A stretch of DNA of 64,000 nt from Cardiocondyla obscurior (Eukaryota; Arthropoda; Insecta; Hymenoptera; Formicidae), in contig NC_091870.1 of NCBI RefSeq assembly GCF_019399895.1, forward strand, positions 4,936,001 to 5,000,000. Direction: 5' to 3'. Made by a program: the position numbers and the translations under genes. Positions within the stretch are counted from its first letter, which is position 1, and every line of letters begins with the position of its first letter. Shown here piece after piece: positions 1 through 10,401 of this stretch. A model generated the notes under the pieces. It saw only the letters and a list, made by a program, of their open reading frames with translations. It was not told the origin of the DNA and made no database searches.

Positions 1-66
1 GTAATAGAGGCACGACAGTGCCTCGCTGCGCCTATTCTTGGCGCGAGGCACTACCGTGCCTCTTGA
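1..66. repeat. Hairpin repeat, possible hAT-type terminus
   Basis: Two short perfect hairpins, GAGGCAC/GTGCCTC, sit at 7-24 and 45-62; the middle arms (18-32 and 40-51) can also pair with each other, so alternative cruciforms are possible. The same unit recurs at 34868-34917, about 130 bp upstream of a hAT-like transposase. It includes CAGTG followed by CCTCGC, which resembles the CAGNG start of hAT inverted repeats. No transposase follows this copy. Its identity as a hAT end is inference. Confidence 0.5.
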
Positions 67-582
67 TTAAAGAATATTTATGGGGATTAGTTTTGATACT
101 TCGCCCCAGATAATTTTTTATAATCAAAGTGAGATTATAGTTATTTCCTTTTTTTTTTTTTTTTTTTGCCAAAGTACACAGTTTATAAGCTCGTTCATAT
201 TGAAGATGTTACTTTTGCTTATAAAAAACTAGTTTGAACACACATTGGTATCTGTAAATGAAAATTGATATTTCACTGTGCATGAGTTTTTAACATGTGA
301 ATATTAGTTGATTGCAGCTCCTTAAGCGCATCACCGATTATTTATTATTAAGAAATATTATTTCATTATTTGTTTTAACATGCATGCAATTTGTTGTATA
401 ATTCTATTTGTGTTATCATTGACTTGTCTCATTATAATCATGTAACTTTCCTTCCTCAGATTTCATTCTAGCTTATTTACAGGAAATTTAACAAATTTTG
501 GAATTATACAATAGTGGTGGGGTCGCTCTGTGGCCGAACCAATAACAAAACTAAGCGAATTGTTTGATTATTCTGAGCCACC
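67..582. other. Non-coding leader, possible remnant of BEL 5' LTR
   Basis: AT-rich, with a poly-T run at about 150-167 and no credible ORF. The stretch just before 515 (ending TTTTGGAATTATACA) loosely resembles the end of the candidate 3' LTR (TTTTGGATTCAACA near 6467), but I could not align the rest, so a 5' LTR is not demonstrated. The sequence just upstream of the gag ATG (GAGCCACC) is a strong Kozak context. Confidence 0.3.
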
Positions 583-1872
583 ATGACAACTGCAAACTCA
601 AGAGTGGAATTGCAGAAATCTTTATTTTTTTTAATTCAAAATGCTACAAGTTTCGATGAAAGTGAAGAAGCTTGCACAAACAGACCGTTTTTACAAACTC
701 GACTAGAGATACTAGAACAGAACTGGAAGAGCTTCAACGATAACCACGAAGCAATTTGTTTATCATTGTCAGGAAACTTGGTGGATCAGCAATATATTCG
801 GGAAAAATACTTCGAGCGTGCTCAAGCCTTCTACGCATACGCACGATCCCAATTGATGTCTCAGCTTGAAAATGTAGAGACACCCTCAATCGCGACGGAC
901 TCGGTCCTTTCGGAAAAGGGGGCAACAGCTTCAAAGTTCCCACGCAGCGCCTTGCCCAAAATAAAAATACCGCCATTCTCAGGAGATTATAAAATGTGGA
1001 GAGCCTTCCGAGACTTATTTACATCGCTCATAATAAATAACCCTGAATTATCATTGGTAGAGAAGATGCAGTATTTAAAGATAAGTCTACAGGGGGAAGC
1101 AGCCCGATTAGTAATTAACTTATCGGCCTCCGGTGAAAATTTTGACATTGCTTGGACGCTCCTGAACTCCAGGTATGAAAATAAACGTTCGCTGATATCA
1201 GCTCAACTGGACAGAATAAGCAGCTGTAAACCGCTTAAAGCTAAGAGTGCCCAAGGTTTGAGGGCGTTACAAACAACATTATTAGAAGCTCTAGGTGCAT
1301 TACGCACATTAGACTGTGAAGTCGACAAATGGGATCCGCTGCTTCTCCATCAAGTCACGAAGCTGCTGGACGCTGAAACACGTGAAGACTGGGAGCTTAG
1401 CATAGGATCATTGAATGATTATCCGACGATGACAACATTCAACAAATTCTTGGACAATCGTACTAGAGCTTTAGAAAATCTGAGTACAAATACACATTAT
1501 GAACATAATAAGGAGAATCAACGCGTTTACGCAACCACTTCACGCCGAAACACGGCAAAAAGTATTGCGCATGCTACTACCTACAACCCGACTCATCAAA
1601 GTGATTGCCTAATTTGTAAGGAGCAACATCCTTTATTTAAATGTGATAAGTACTTGAGGATGAACGCAAAGGATAGAAATAACTTAATTTCTAAAGGAAA
1701 AAGATGCTTTAATTGTTTGGGATCACACCAGGTAAAACATTGCAAATCTACAAGGAGATGCCTCTCGTGCGGACGTAAGCATCACACCACATTACATTCC
1801 AAGGACACACAGATCAAACATAACCAAGATTTTTCGGGTACTAATTCTAATGTGGCTAACACTACCGCCTGA
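583..1872 (+). CDS. gag: BEL/Pao Gag polyprotein
   Basis: 429 residues. The N-terminal half is a helical capsid-like region (DUF1759 type in Pao elements: PFSGDYKMWRAFRDLF, then LQGEAARLV and LNSRYENKR). Cys/His knuckles of the CX2CX3HX4C kind follow at about residues 342-407 (CFNCLGSHQVKHC, then CLSCGRKHH), as expected for nucleic-acid binding by the nucleocapsid part. The ATG is in an excellent initiation context. The ORF ends at UGA followed by CUAG, and the downstream pol reading continues in the same frame, so this could be a readthrough gag stop rather than a simple nonsense mutation. Gag would assemble cytoplasmic virus-like particles that package the element RNA. Confidence 0.9.
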   Translation: MTTANSRVELQKSLFFLIQNATSFDESEEACTNRPFLQTRLEILEQNWKSFNDNHEAICLSLSGNLVDQQYIREKYFERAQAFYAYARSQLMSQLENVETPSIATDSVLSEKGATASKFPRSALPKIKIPPFSGDYKMWRAFRDLFTSLIINNPELSLVEKMQYLKISLQGEAARLVINLSASGENFDIAWTLLNSRYENKRSLISAQLDRISSCKPLKAKSAQGLRALQTTLLEALGALRTLDCEVDKWDPLLLHQVTKLLDAETREDWELSIGSLNDYPTMTTFNKFLDNRTRALENLSTNTHYEHNKENQRVYATTSRRNTAKSIAHATTYNPTHQSDCLICKEQHPLFKCDKYLRMNAKDRNNLISKGKRCFNCLGSHQVKHCKSTRRCLSCGRKHHTTLHSKDTQIKHNQDFSGTNSNVANTTA

Positions 1873-1876
1873 CTAG
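1870..1876 (+). promoter_or_regulatory. Leaky stop context UGA-CUAG between gag and pol
   Basis: The gag stop and the next four bases read TGACTAG. UGA followed by CUA(G) is an established stop-codon readthrough context in several animal genes and viruses. The frame beyond it stays open for more than 1 kb and encodes the protease. Programmed readthrough to give Gag-Pol is therefore plausible; a chance nonsense mutation is the alternative. Confidence 0.5.
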
Positions 1877-2931
1877 AGGCAACGTCAAGTAATACTCAAA
1901 CAAGTGAAGCCGATACCGTCTCTGTCCACCTGACCGAAACAACTATACCGACACATTCTATAACCCTTCTAGCCACGTGTAGAGCGCTACTGAGAAAACA
2001 GGACGGTGAATTCCTGGTGGTCAGATTGTTACTGGACCAAGGTGCTGAGAAGTCCTTGATTGAGGAAGACACGGTGAGACAAGCTGGACTTAAGCGTTAT
2101 TCTGATTCTACAGCCCTACTGGGTATTGGAGGAGTTATGTCAGGAAAGACAAGAGGACGCGTAACTATACAGCTAAATTCCATTTATGATAAAAGAGTAA
2201 AATGTACAATGGACGTGCTTATACTGCCACGCTTGACCGCTAGCATACCCCCTTTTAGCCTCAAGAGGCGTACATGGCCTCATATTAAGGAACTCCTTCT
2301 AGCTGATCCTGACTACGCGAGTAAAGGAAGCATCAACATTATTATTGGCGCCGACCATTTTGGTTTGATCATTAAGTATGGACTAATCAAAGGAGATGCC
2401 TCGACTCCGTTGGCGCAGGAAACTATTTTTGGTTGGGCGCTTTCTGGTCCAACTTCTTTAGAGCCGAAACTATCTACCAGTATCAATGTACACCACTACA
2501 CAAGTAATCTCAATTTGAGAAATTTGATTTCTAAATTCTGGAATCAGGAGGAAATTCACAGTACAATAATGTTAAAAAGAGATCCAGAAGAAGAGAAAAG
2601 CGAGCAACATTTTGTGGCTACTCACTCACGTGACGAAACCGGACGCTACGTCGTCAGACTACCCTTCAAAGAGGATCCGATCACATTAGGAGAATCGAAA
2701 GTTAGAGCTCTAGGTTGCCTTAAAAGAATGACGCAACGATTCGTTAAAGAACCCTCCTACCACGACATGTACGCCGGTGTTATGAATGAACTAAAGAAAA
2801 TGGGTCATATGATTAAGGCGAATCACTCTGAAGAAAATGCCCATCCCAGCTATTATTTGGCACATCATGGAGTCGTTAGAGAGGAGAGTCGCACAACGAA
2901 ATTGCGAGTTGTATTTAACGGTTCAGGCTAG
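1873..2931 (+). CDS. pol: BEL/Pao Pol, protease and start of reverse transcriptase
   Basis: Open in the gag frame immediately after the UGA. The first recognisable part is a retropepsin of the A16/DUF1758 type, with the active-site-like LLLDQGAEKSLI replacing the commoner LLD(S/T)GA. Next come DUF1758-type segments (IIIGADHFG and ETIFGWALSGP) and the N-terminal fingers of the reverse transcriptase (RYVVRLPFKED, HGVVREESRTTKLRVVFNGS). It stops at UAG (2929-2931), where related elements normally have a lysine codon, so this second stop looks like a genuine nonsense mutation (AAG to TAG). The frame resumes at once on the other side. Confidence 0.85.
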   Translation, partial: LEATSSNTQTSEADTVSVHLTETTIPTHSITLLATCRALLRKQDGEFLVVRLLLDQGAEKSLIEEDTVRQAGLKRYSDSTALLGIGGVMSGKTRGRVTIQLNSIYDKRVKCTMDVLILPRLTASIPPFSLKRRTWPHIKELLLADPDYASKGSINIIIGADHFGLIIKYGLIKGDASTPLAQETIFGWALSGPTSLEPKLSTSINVHHYTSNLNLRNLISKFWNQEEIHSTIMLKRDPEEEKSEQHFVATHSRDETGRYVVRLPFKEDPITLGESKVRALGCLKRMTQRFVKEPSYHDMYAGVMNELKKMGHMIKANHSEENAHPSYYLAHHGVVREESRTTKLRVVFNGSG

Positions 2932-5900
2932 ACAGATCTTAATCGTTCGCTTAACGATTTTCTCTATACCGGGGAAAGACTACATACAGACATAACAGAA
3001 ATCCTCCTGTGGATTCGCACACATAAAATTTTATTTGCTACGGACATACAAAAAATGTTCAGGCAAATAAGACTTCACGAAAAAGACTGGGATTTCCAAA
3101 GAATATGGTGGCAAGAGGAAGATGGATGTTTCAACATTTACAAGCTAACTACAGTGACATTTGGTCTGAATTGTGCGCCGTTCCTTGCGTTACGCACCCT
3201 CCAGCAGTTGATAGAGGATGAAGGGTGTCGATACCCTTTGGCTATCACACCGATGAGTAAAGGAAGATATGTAGACGACATCTTCGGAGGTGCGGAGACT
3301 ATCACGGAAGCTGAAGAGACCATACAACAGCTGATAAAACTATGCCAAGCGGGGCATTTCCCTCTACAAAAGTGGAATTGTAATGTTCCAGAGATTCTCC
3401 CTGATCAAAGCGGCAACACCTCAACGATAGTCGAGCCAGACGCGACATATCAGAAAATCTTAGGCCTTATATGGGTGCCCGACACCGATCTCTTCTGTTT
3501 CTCAGTTAAGACCTCAAACGCCAACCTAATAACGAAACGAGTGATTGCTTCGGAAATAGCCAAGCTTTATGACCCTATTGGTTTAAGTGCTCCAATATTG
3601 ATTCGAGCTAAAATCATGCTACAGGAATTATGGTGTTTAAAGATAGATTGGGACGATCCGTTACCGCATGTTCTAGAGGAACGCTGGAAACAGTTTCGAA
3701 ATGAACTATTAGACTTGAATCAACTAACTATTCCAAGATGGATAAAAAACGCCCGTTCTCACAGTGTCATAGAATTGCATGGATTCGCTGATGCATCGCA
3801 ACAGGCGATGGCTGCAGTTCTTTATGCGAGAGTGACCGCATACGACGGTACCGTCACCACACAATTAATCTGTGCTAAGACTAAAGTGGCTCCTATCAAG
3901 AGACTGAGTATTCCAAGGCTAGAGCTTACAGCCGCTCTAATATTAACGCGTTTAATTAAAGTAAATATAAGGGCTCTCGACTTGCCAGTGACTGATATAT
4001 TCTGCTGGTCAGATTCCGCAGTCACAATTGCTTGGGTGAATTCCTCACCGACGCGTTGGAAGGAATACGTTCAAAATCGGGTGGCAGAGATTCACAATTT
4101 GCTTCCAGACAGCAAGTGGAATTTTATACCCGGCAAGGAAAACCCTGCCGACTGTGCAACTCGGGGAATAAAGGCGCATCAACTAATACAGAATCTGTTG
4201 TGGTGGAAAGGACCTGAGTGGTTAGCGAGATCAGTCGAGCACTGGCCATCTCAAAAAACAAAACCAAGGTTACCTAGTAACTGCAATTTGGAAGACAAGT
4301 CAAGCAAGATTATGGTCGCTACGGTTAACACTCTCTCTTACTGGAATCTCCTGGATAAGTATTCATCCTTCAACAAGTTGGTACGCGTTATTGCGACATG
4401 CTTGCGATTCAAGGATGCGTTACAGAAAAAACAGCAATCATCTCCTAAACATTACCCGTTAACGGTAGAAGAAATCGAGCATAGTAAAAGAAAGATTATC
4501 GCATACGTACAAGGGATTTGGTTTCCGCACGAATTCAAGCTTCTATCAAGAAATATGTCCTTGCCGAATTCTAACGCCTTATTACGCCTCACGCCTTTCA
4601 TCGACGGAGAAGGTTTATTACGAGTCGGAGGACGCCTACAAAATGCGCCAATAGATGAAGCATTAAAACATCCGATAATCTTGCAAAAAAAATCACCCGT
4701 CACTACTTTAATAATTAATGACGCACACAGACGAACCTTACATGGAGGCACGCAACTTACGCTCAGTTACACCAGGTTGAAATACTGGATAGTGGGAGGC
4801 AGGGCTACAATTCGTTCTCACATCTTAAAGTGCGTACGTTGCACGCGTTATAGAGCCTTAAGGGCCAAACAATTGATGGGACAGTTGCCTCGGACTCGTG
4901 TTACTCCGTCAAGACCTTTCTTGAATACAGGATTGGATTACACTGGCCCAATCACGTTAAAAACTTGGAAAGGGCGGGCGGCCCGAACATACAAGGGATA
5001 CCTTGCCATTTTTATTTGTATGGTCAGCTCAGCGGTCCATATAGAATTAGTCTCAGACTATACAAGTAGCGGCTTTTTAGCCGCATTCAAGCGTTTTACA
5101 GGAAGACGCGGTATTTGTGCCACCCTACACAGCGATTGCGGAACTAACTTTACGGGTGCCAACGCGGAGCTTAGAAAGCTCTTTGATTCAACTTCCAGTG
5201 AGTTAAAGAACCTTGCGTCGCTTTTAGCAAACGACGGCACTTTATGGAAATTTAATCCGCCATCAGCTCCGCATTTCGGGAGAAAGTGGGAATCATCTGT
5301 TAAGTCAGTTAAGTTCCACCTTAAACGACTACTTGGGGACATTACCTTAACTTACGAAGAGCTAAATACAGTTATTATTCAAATTGAAGCAGTGCTCAAT
5401 TCGAGACCCATATGCCCGTTAACAGAAGACGCAGAAGATCTTTCAGTCTTAACACCTGGCCATTTTTTGATTGGAGAATCACTTTCCGTTGTACCCGAAC
5501 CGGATTTGTCCAATGAACCACTTTCCAGGTTGTCACGATGGCAAAAGTTGCGACAGATCATAGATCTCTTTTGGAGAAAATGGTCGCATGAGTACATACA
5601 AAGACTTCAAGCAAAAGCGAAATGGCATCATCCTAGTAATGAAATAAAAGAAGGGTCTATGGTGCTTCTGGTCGATGATAGATACCCTCCCGGGAAATGG
5701 CCGTTGGCGAGAGTAGTAAAAACACATCCAGGAGAAGACGGCTTAATAAGGGTTGTTACGTTGAAAACCGCAGTCTCTACCTTCAAGCGCCCGATCGCTA
5801 AAATCTGCATTTTACCAATAGATACAACCGAGGATTATTCGACGAAAGCCTTGTCGAAGGCGGGCGGTATGTTGGATTATAAGATATTTTCTTTATACTC

Positions 5901-6123
5901 ATATTACGCGCGCTGGGTAGAGGGCCGTCACTCTCACGTCATTGGACCAAACACCGCCGCATGCGGTGATTGGTCGCTTGAGTTACGTGCACGTGGCCGC
6001 TCGACTGCCTGCTGTCTTACTTTTTTTTCGTTGCTAACCGCCGAGCAGTCAGCAAAAGCTAAATCTTGGGAGCGTTACGAATTAACTTTTCACGTTCTTT
6101 CAGGGTCAATAAGTGAAAATTGA
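2932..6123 (+). CDS. pol: BEL/Pao Pol, RT palm, RNase H and integrase
   Basis: Continues the pol frame after the UAG; the first ATG is at 3055. The RT catalytic motif YVDD is near 3268-3280. RNase H begins around 3775 (LHGFADASQQAMAAVLYA). An integrase zinc domain (HRRTLHGG ... CVRC) lies near 4725-4850. The DDE core follows: D in GLDYTGPI (about 4936), D in LHSDCGTNF (about 5130) and E in GRKWESSVK (about 5290). The DUF5641-like C terminus (LSRWQKLRQIIDLFWRKW) is at about 5530-5600. Residues after AGGMLD run into the candidate 3' LTR and are probably not native protein. No frameshift is seen in this 3-kb stretch. Confidence 0.9.
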   Translation, partial: TDLNRSLNDFLYTGERLHTDITEILLWIRTHKILFATDIQKMFRQIRLHEKDWDFQRIWWQEEDGCFNIYKLTTVTFGLNCAPFLALRTLQQLIEDEGCRYPLAITPMSKGRYVDDIFGGAETITEAEETIQQLIKLCQAGHFPLQKWNCNVPEILPDQSGNTSTIVEPDATYQKILGLIWVPDTDLFCFSVKTSNANLITKRVIASEIAKLYDPIGLSAPILIRAKIMLQELWCLKIDWDDPLPHVLEERWKQFRNELLDLNQLTIPRWIKNARSHSVIELHGFADASQQAMAAVLYARVTAYDGTVTTQLICAKTKVAPIKRLSIPRLELTAALILTRLIKVNIRALDLPVTDIFCWSDSAVTIAWVNSSPTRWKEYVQNRVAEIHNLLPDSKWNFIPGKENPADCATRGIKAHQLIQNLLWWKGPEWLARSVEHWPSQKTKPRLPSNCNLEDKSSKIMVATVNTLSYWNLLDKYSSFNKLVRVIATCLRFKDALQKKQQSSPKHYPLTVEEIEHSKRKIIAYVQGIWFPHEFKLLSRNMSLPNSNALLRLTPFIDGEGLLRVGGRLQNAPIDEALKHPIILQKKSPVTTLIINDAHRRTLHGGTQLTLSYTRLKYWIVGGRATIRSHILKCVRCTRYRALRAKQLMGQLPRTRVTPSRPFLNTGLDYTGPITLKTWKGRAARTYKGYLAIFICMVSSAVHIELVSDYTSSGFLAAFKRFTGRRGICATLHSDCGTNFTGANAELRKLFDSTSSELKNLASLLANDGTLWKFNPPSAPHFGRKWESSVKSVKFHLKRLLGDITLTYEELNTVIIQIEAVLNSRPICPLTEDAEDLSVLTPGHFLIGESLSVVPEPDLSNEPLSRLSRWQKLRQIIDLFWRKWSHEYIQRLQAKAKWHHPSNEIKEGSMVLLVDDRYPPGKWPLARVVKTHPGEDGLIRVVTLKTAVSTFKRPIAKICILPIDTTEDYSTKALSKAGGMLDYKIFSLYSYYARWVEGRHSHVIGPNTAACGDWSLELRARGRSTACCLTFFSLLTAEQSAKAKSWERYELTFHVLSGSISEN

Positions 6124-6467
6124 TCATACTGCAGTGTGGCCCGTAAGGACAGTCTTTCTAAGCACTGCCAGGGCATATTCGCATCTGGATGATGCTTGTT
6201 TGGGCGTCGGTTCAATATCACGCAAAGGAGATTAACCCGTAAGGGCAGTGAATTCAGATCCTGCCAGGGTTTTAGCATTAAGTTGCTTGAGGATTAAACG
6301 CATACAGGGATTACCCGCATTCAGAAATACAAACATCTTGGAGATACACACATACTTTCAAACTACACTCACGTTTATTATAGGAATTCCCTGGGTAATT
6401 ATTTGCTACAATTAATTAACCTTTATTTTCAATTATTATTTCATTATGTTTAGTTTTGGATTCAACA
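5870..6467 (+). repeat. Candidate 3' LTR of the BEL element
   Basis: Starts TGTTGG directly after the pol reading and ends TTCAACA, a possible TG...CA pair 598 bp apart. The start is supported by the end of pol homology. The end is a guess, because no matching 5' copy or target-site duplication was found. Confidence 0.35.
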
Positions 6468-7486
6468 GATTAATCTAATGTCTTTTTTTTTTTTTTTTTC
6501 TATTTCTTTTTCTTCTCCTTCAAAGTGTAGCAGCCCAGATACTTAGTTTTATAAGATAATAATATCAATTATAGTCATTGTAAAAATAAAACAATTTTGT
6601 TTTGCAATATTCAGTCTAACCCCTTGCTTGCATCCACATACTTGCTTTATCAAACACAAGTTATATAGAAGAAAATGAAGATAATGAATCTACGACTAAT
6701 TTGAATGCAAAAATCATACAAAACAGCGGTAATAAAACTGTGACAAATAAGTTAAATATGACATCCTCATTATGTAAATCTAAAATAAATATATGCAATG
6801 ATAAAGATATGTAAGTGCAGCTCAAGATGTTAAAATTAAACGGAATATGTGTCTATATTGCAAAACATTACATACACAGTTGGCGAGACATTTAGAATTT
6901 GTACTTAAAAATGAAGAGGATGTTAAAAGTATTCATCTTTACCCAAAAGATAAATATTAAACGCTTAAAATTTAGTTTAAAATTAAATAAATACATTTTT
7001 TTTTACTCCACTTACAGTTATAAACTTAAACAACTATGTAAAACATAACTTTCATTTAACAGACTTTTTTGTATTATATCACGTACTAATCACATATTAA
7101 TTCTCACTTCTTAATACCCTATAATCTCATTTTTTAAATACCTTACATGTCTTTCTCTAAATTAAATCTTACAACCTATACTTAACTTAAAAAATACTGA
7201 TTTCTATCTTAACTTACTCATTTTATATATTTGCAAATTGTTTGAGTTTCCAAAAACACTTCTCAATTTTTTTATAGTAAAGAAAATGTGGTTTATTAAC
7301 CGAATAAAGAATATACAGAAAAAGTAATAAAATAAGAATAATGGAGATATAGAGAGTTAGTTCGATATAAATGGTTTGCCGGTTCTGCGACGCGCAAGCA
7401 AACCTTTTCAATTGCAGTTTACGTATGAAAACGAACAGTTATATTATAACTAATTATTTGCTAAGCAGCACGAACTATCCGTATTG

Positions 7487-7680
7487 AGAATCGGAAAGCA
7501 ACTAACTAACGGAGAGAAAGCTTGCGATATCTGCTCGCCCTGCCTTTGTTCCTAAGGACGACCGTATAGCGTTACGGGAAGGCCCAGTTTCTCCGAAGAT
7601 TGAACTTATCAGTCGGTCTACGTGACCGGATATTCAGTTATAAATTTCTTATACTAATAAGTAACAAAAGAAGAAGCAAA
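7487..7680 (+). repeat. Dispersed repeat copy A
   Basis: Shares CTGCCTTTGTTCCTAAGGACG, a GCGTTACGGGA segment and GGTCTACGTGACCGGATAT in the same order and spacing with 26768-26960. It lies inside the first intron of the recombinase gene. It is non-coding and its family is unknown. Confidence 0.7.
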
Positions 7681-8505
7681 GTTTCCAAACACATGAAACC
7701 TTTCAACGCACAAGCATCGCATTACATTTCTTGATATTTTCTTTTTTCTTAACACAAATCCATGCTATCCCTGGGACTTATGTTTTCTCGTGTTTTTTTA
7801 AGCATATAATTTTCTGATTACAACTTTTAAACTTTAACTTGTTTTCTTATATACTACAAAGCTTTTATCTTCTTCCTCTTATTTCTACTTTTATTTATTT
7901 CCCCCTGATACACTCACAATATCACTTTCTCTCCTTCCTTCCCTCTCTAGTCTATTCTTTTATATTATCCTTATCCACACTCTTTTTTTCCTATTCCAAA
8001 ACTTTTTTTATATTATTCAAATTTTTCTATCATGCTCCTCATTTCATTTTCGTTATTCGCTATCAAGATTTGTTTAAAATTTAGACTAATTTGATCTAGT
8101 TTTATAACATTTTATATTTTTGTAATACATTTTAGGTAATCCAGAACGAAAACAGATTATTGAAATACTTCGACAAAAAGGAAATTTTATATATAACACA
8201 AATTCTAATTTAAATAAAGGAGATTTGATTGTTTGTCGTCGTCCAAACAAACTTCTAAAAAAATGCGCAACTGATTTTATTCCTTGTGCAAAATGCAAGG
8301 GTTTTTTTTACTAAGAATAATATCAGGCATTATTTTAAGATGTGTACAGAAAATAGAGAGAATCGTCAAAGAAATATAAAAGTATTAGGACGCTCTGTAG
8401 CTTGTCGTATACATCACACTGCAAGCACATGTTTAAGGAGATTGGTATTTCCAGTGATGAGAGAAGATAATTTAACTCAACTTATTAGATATGATGAACT
8501 ACTAA

Positions 8506-9753
8506 TTGCTTATGGAAATAAAATGTGTTTATCAGCATGATATGATCAGAGCGCGATTAAGATTATTAGGACGATTTTTTGCAAGTATGAGAGAAATGGA
8601 TAATACTGTAGTACATTTCAGTTTAATATATGATCCAAAAAGGTATGATTTTTGCGTTAACTCTGTAAATAAACTTGCACAATTTGATGAAACAACTTGG
8701 ACATATAAAATACCTTCTATCGCATCATCATTGGGAACACTTATAAAACAAGTTGGACAAATTTTGAGGAGTATGTGTATTAAAAAGGAGGAATTTGATA
8801 ACCAGGTTGTAGTAGAAAATTTTTTAAAGATATTTGAAGAAAATTATCCTACCAGCGTAAATAAAGTCGTGCGTAAAACTCTAGGACATCGAATGAGACA
8901 GAGAAAAGTAGTTTTACCATCTATGAATGATATTAAAAAATTAAGTGCTTATTTAACAAATAAACGCACAAAAGCTTTACATGACTTACAAAAAGATGGA
9001 TTCTCTATTCAAGCCTGGCGTACATTATCTGAAACAACATTAGTTTCTACCATGATGTTTAATAGAAGACGTCCTGGTGAATTAGAACGTATATTAATTG
9101 AAAATTTAAAAACTTTAACCACAATTTCAAAGGAAGAAGCACCGGAATTATACAAATCTTTTTCTAAATATGTACAAATAATGATACGTGGAAAATTAGC
9201 AAGAACAGTCCCAGTTTTACTTCATAAAGAAATTTTGCATTGCATGGAAATGATCGTTAATTACCGTACGCAAGCCGGTGTTTCGAAAGACAATCCTTTC
9301 ATATTTGGTATAAATACAATGGTCGAAAAAAGATCTGCATATTTGAAAGCATGTGTATTAATAAGAAAATATTCTAAAGCTTGTGGGGCAGACATTCCAA
9401 GCTCATTACGTTGTACAACTCTGAGAAAACATATTGCTACCATATGTATTACATTAGATGTGTCTGATACACAAATTAACGATCTAGCAGATTTTATGGG
9501 TCATCATGAAAAGATACATAAATCACATTATAGACAGTCTATTCTAACACAAGACTTAGCTATATCACAACTATTAAAATATGCTCAAGGAGATAATTCT
9601 GATAAAAGTGAAAGTGAAGACACAGACGAAGACGAGGACGAGGACGAGAATGACAACAATGATATTAACGATGAAAAAAATCAAACAAACAAAAATGTTG
9701 ACAATTCTGGTAATAAACATTGCAGTGATATAAGTACATACTCAGGTATTTAA
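8506..9753 (+). CDS. Tyrosine recombinase catalytic domain
   Basis: 415 residues as read; real coding probably starts upstream in another frame and is spliced out at 9745, before the apparent stop. Tyrosine recombinase signatures are visible: an Arg-containing NRRRPGEL motif (about residue 187), the box with LRKHIATI (HxxR-type region), GHHEKIHKSHYRQ with the putative nucleophilic Tyr, and an ADFMGHHEK segment before it. The order R ... RxxH ... H ... Y fits strand cleavage and rejoining through a 3'-phosphotyrosine. A long acidic tail (DTDEDEDEDENDNND) precedes the splice site. The family is known from animal genomes as element-derived; activity cannot be judged here because of the upstream frameshifts. 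Confidence 0.75.
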   Translation: MLMEIKCVYQHDMIRARLRLLGRFFASMREMDNTVVHFSLIYDPKRYDFCVNSVNKLAQFDETTWTYKIPSIASSLGTLIKQVGQILRSMCIKKEEFDNQVVVENFLKIFEENYPTSVNKVVRKTLGHRMRQRKVVLPSMNDIKKLSAYLTNKRTKALHDLQKDGFSIQAWRTLSETTLVSTMMFNRRRPGELERILIENLKTLTTISKEEAPELYKSFSKYVQIMIRGKLARTVPVLLHKEILHCMEMIVNYRTQAGVSKDNPFIFGINTMVEKRSAYLKACVLIRKYSKACGADIPSSLRCTTLRKHIATICITLDVSDTQINDLADFMGHHEKIHKSHYRQSILTQDLAISQLLKYAQGDNSDKSESEDTDEDEDEDENDNNDINDEKNQTNKNVDNSGNKHCSDISTYSGI

Positions 9754-9970
9754 GATATTTTGTTGTTAAAAAGTACTTTTTAATCTTCTATTAGTCAAAT
9801 GTCTAAAAAAAATATAAAATAAACATTTATAAAAAAAGTATGTTTAGAAAATTATATGTATATTTGATATTTATATAAGCGCATATACGAGAGTAAACAC
9901 AAACGCATCCACGCGTATATTATTTTTTAAATCACTGTCACAATACACAATAATCTTTTTATTATTTCAG

Positions 9971-10135
9971 CATCAGCACAATCTACAAAATCAATTGACA
10001 AAGAAATTGTTAATTCAGATAGAGAATGTAATAAAAATTTGAGTTTTAACGTTTCAAATACAGCAAGAAAGAGAAAACAATCTAAAAAAACATTTATTAA
10101 AAACGATGTAAATGCAAAAATAAAGAAGAAGAAAA
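9971..10135 (+). CDS. Recombinase gene, basic linker exon
   Basis: Follows a TTATTTCAG acceptor and ends at an AAAA|GTATGT donor. Joined to the previous exon (phase 1) it gives 55 codons without a stop, rich in Lys/Arg (ARKRKQSKKTF, KIKKKK), compatible with a nuclear localisation or DNA-binding linker. It is too short to be identified alone; the support is phase continuity on both sides. Confidence 0.6.
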
Positions 10136-10401
10136 GTATGTACAATAATGTTTATATAAGTTATTTAAACGTCAAAGTGATTAACTTTTTTTTCGAATTT
10201 TGATGATGAATCACTTGATTGATGCATAATATCAATATTTCGTATATTTTCTTTACTTTTTATTTCTGTTAAACGATGATAATCTGTGTTAATCGATTTG
10301 GCAGATAAATTGCTTATATAATATCAATATATTCAAATTTTTATCATAATTATCTTATAAAGATACGTTTTACACATAATATGATAATTTCATTATTTCA
10401 G

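Larger units (their letters stand above)
583..6467 (+). mobile_element. BEL/Pao LTR retrotransposon, degraded
   Basis: Gag, protease, reverse transcriptase, RNase H, integrase and a DUF5641-like tail follow one another in a single reading frame (frame 1), the usual BEL/Pao order. The frame is interrupted only by UGA at 1870-1872 and UAG at 2929-2931. The coding part ends near 5869, where TGTTGG begins a candidate 3' LTR. No convincing matching 5' LTR was found, so the element is probably old or truncated at its 5' side. Confidence 0.9.

Noticed and set aside
2929..2931. Readthrough at the second BEL stop (UAG)
   Set aside because: The context UAG-ACA is not a known readthrough motif and the stop falls inside the RT fingers at a normally sense position; it looks like a nonsense mutation.
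5058..5810. Minus-strand ORFs inside BEL pol
   Set aside because: Shadows of the integrase coding strand.
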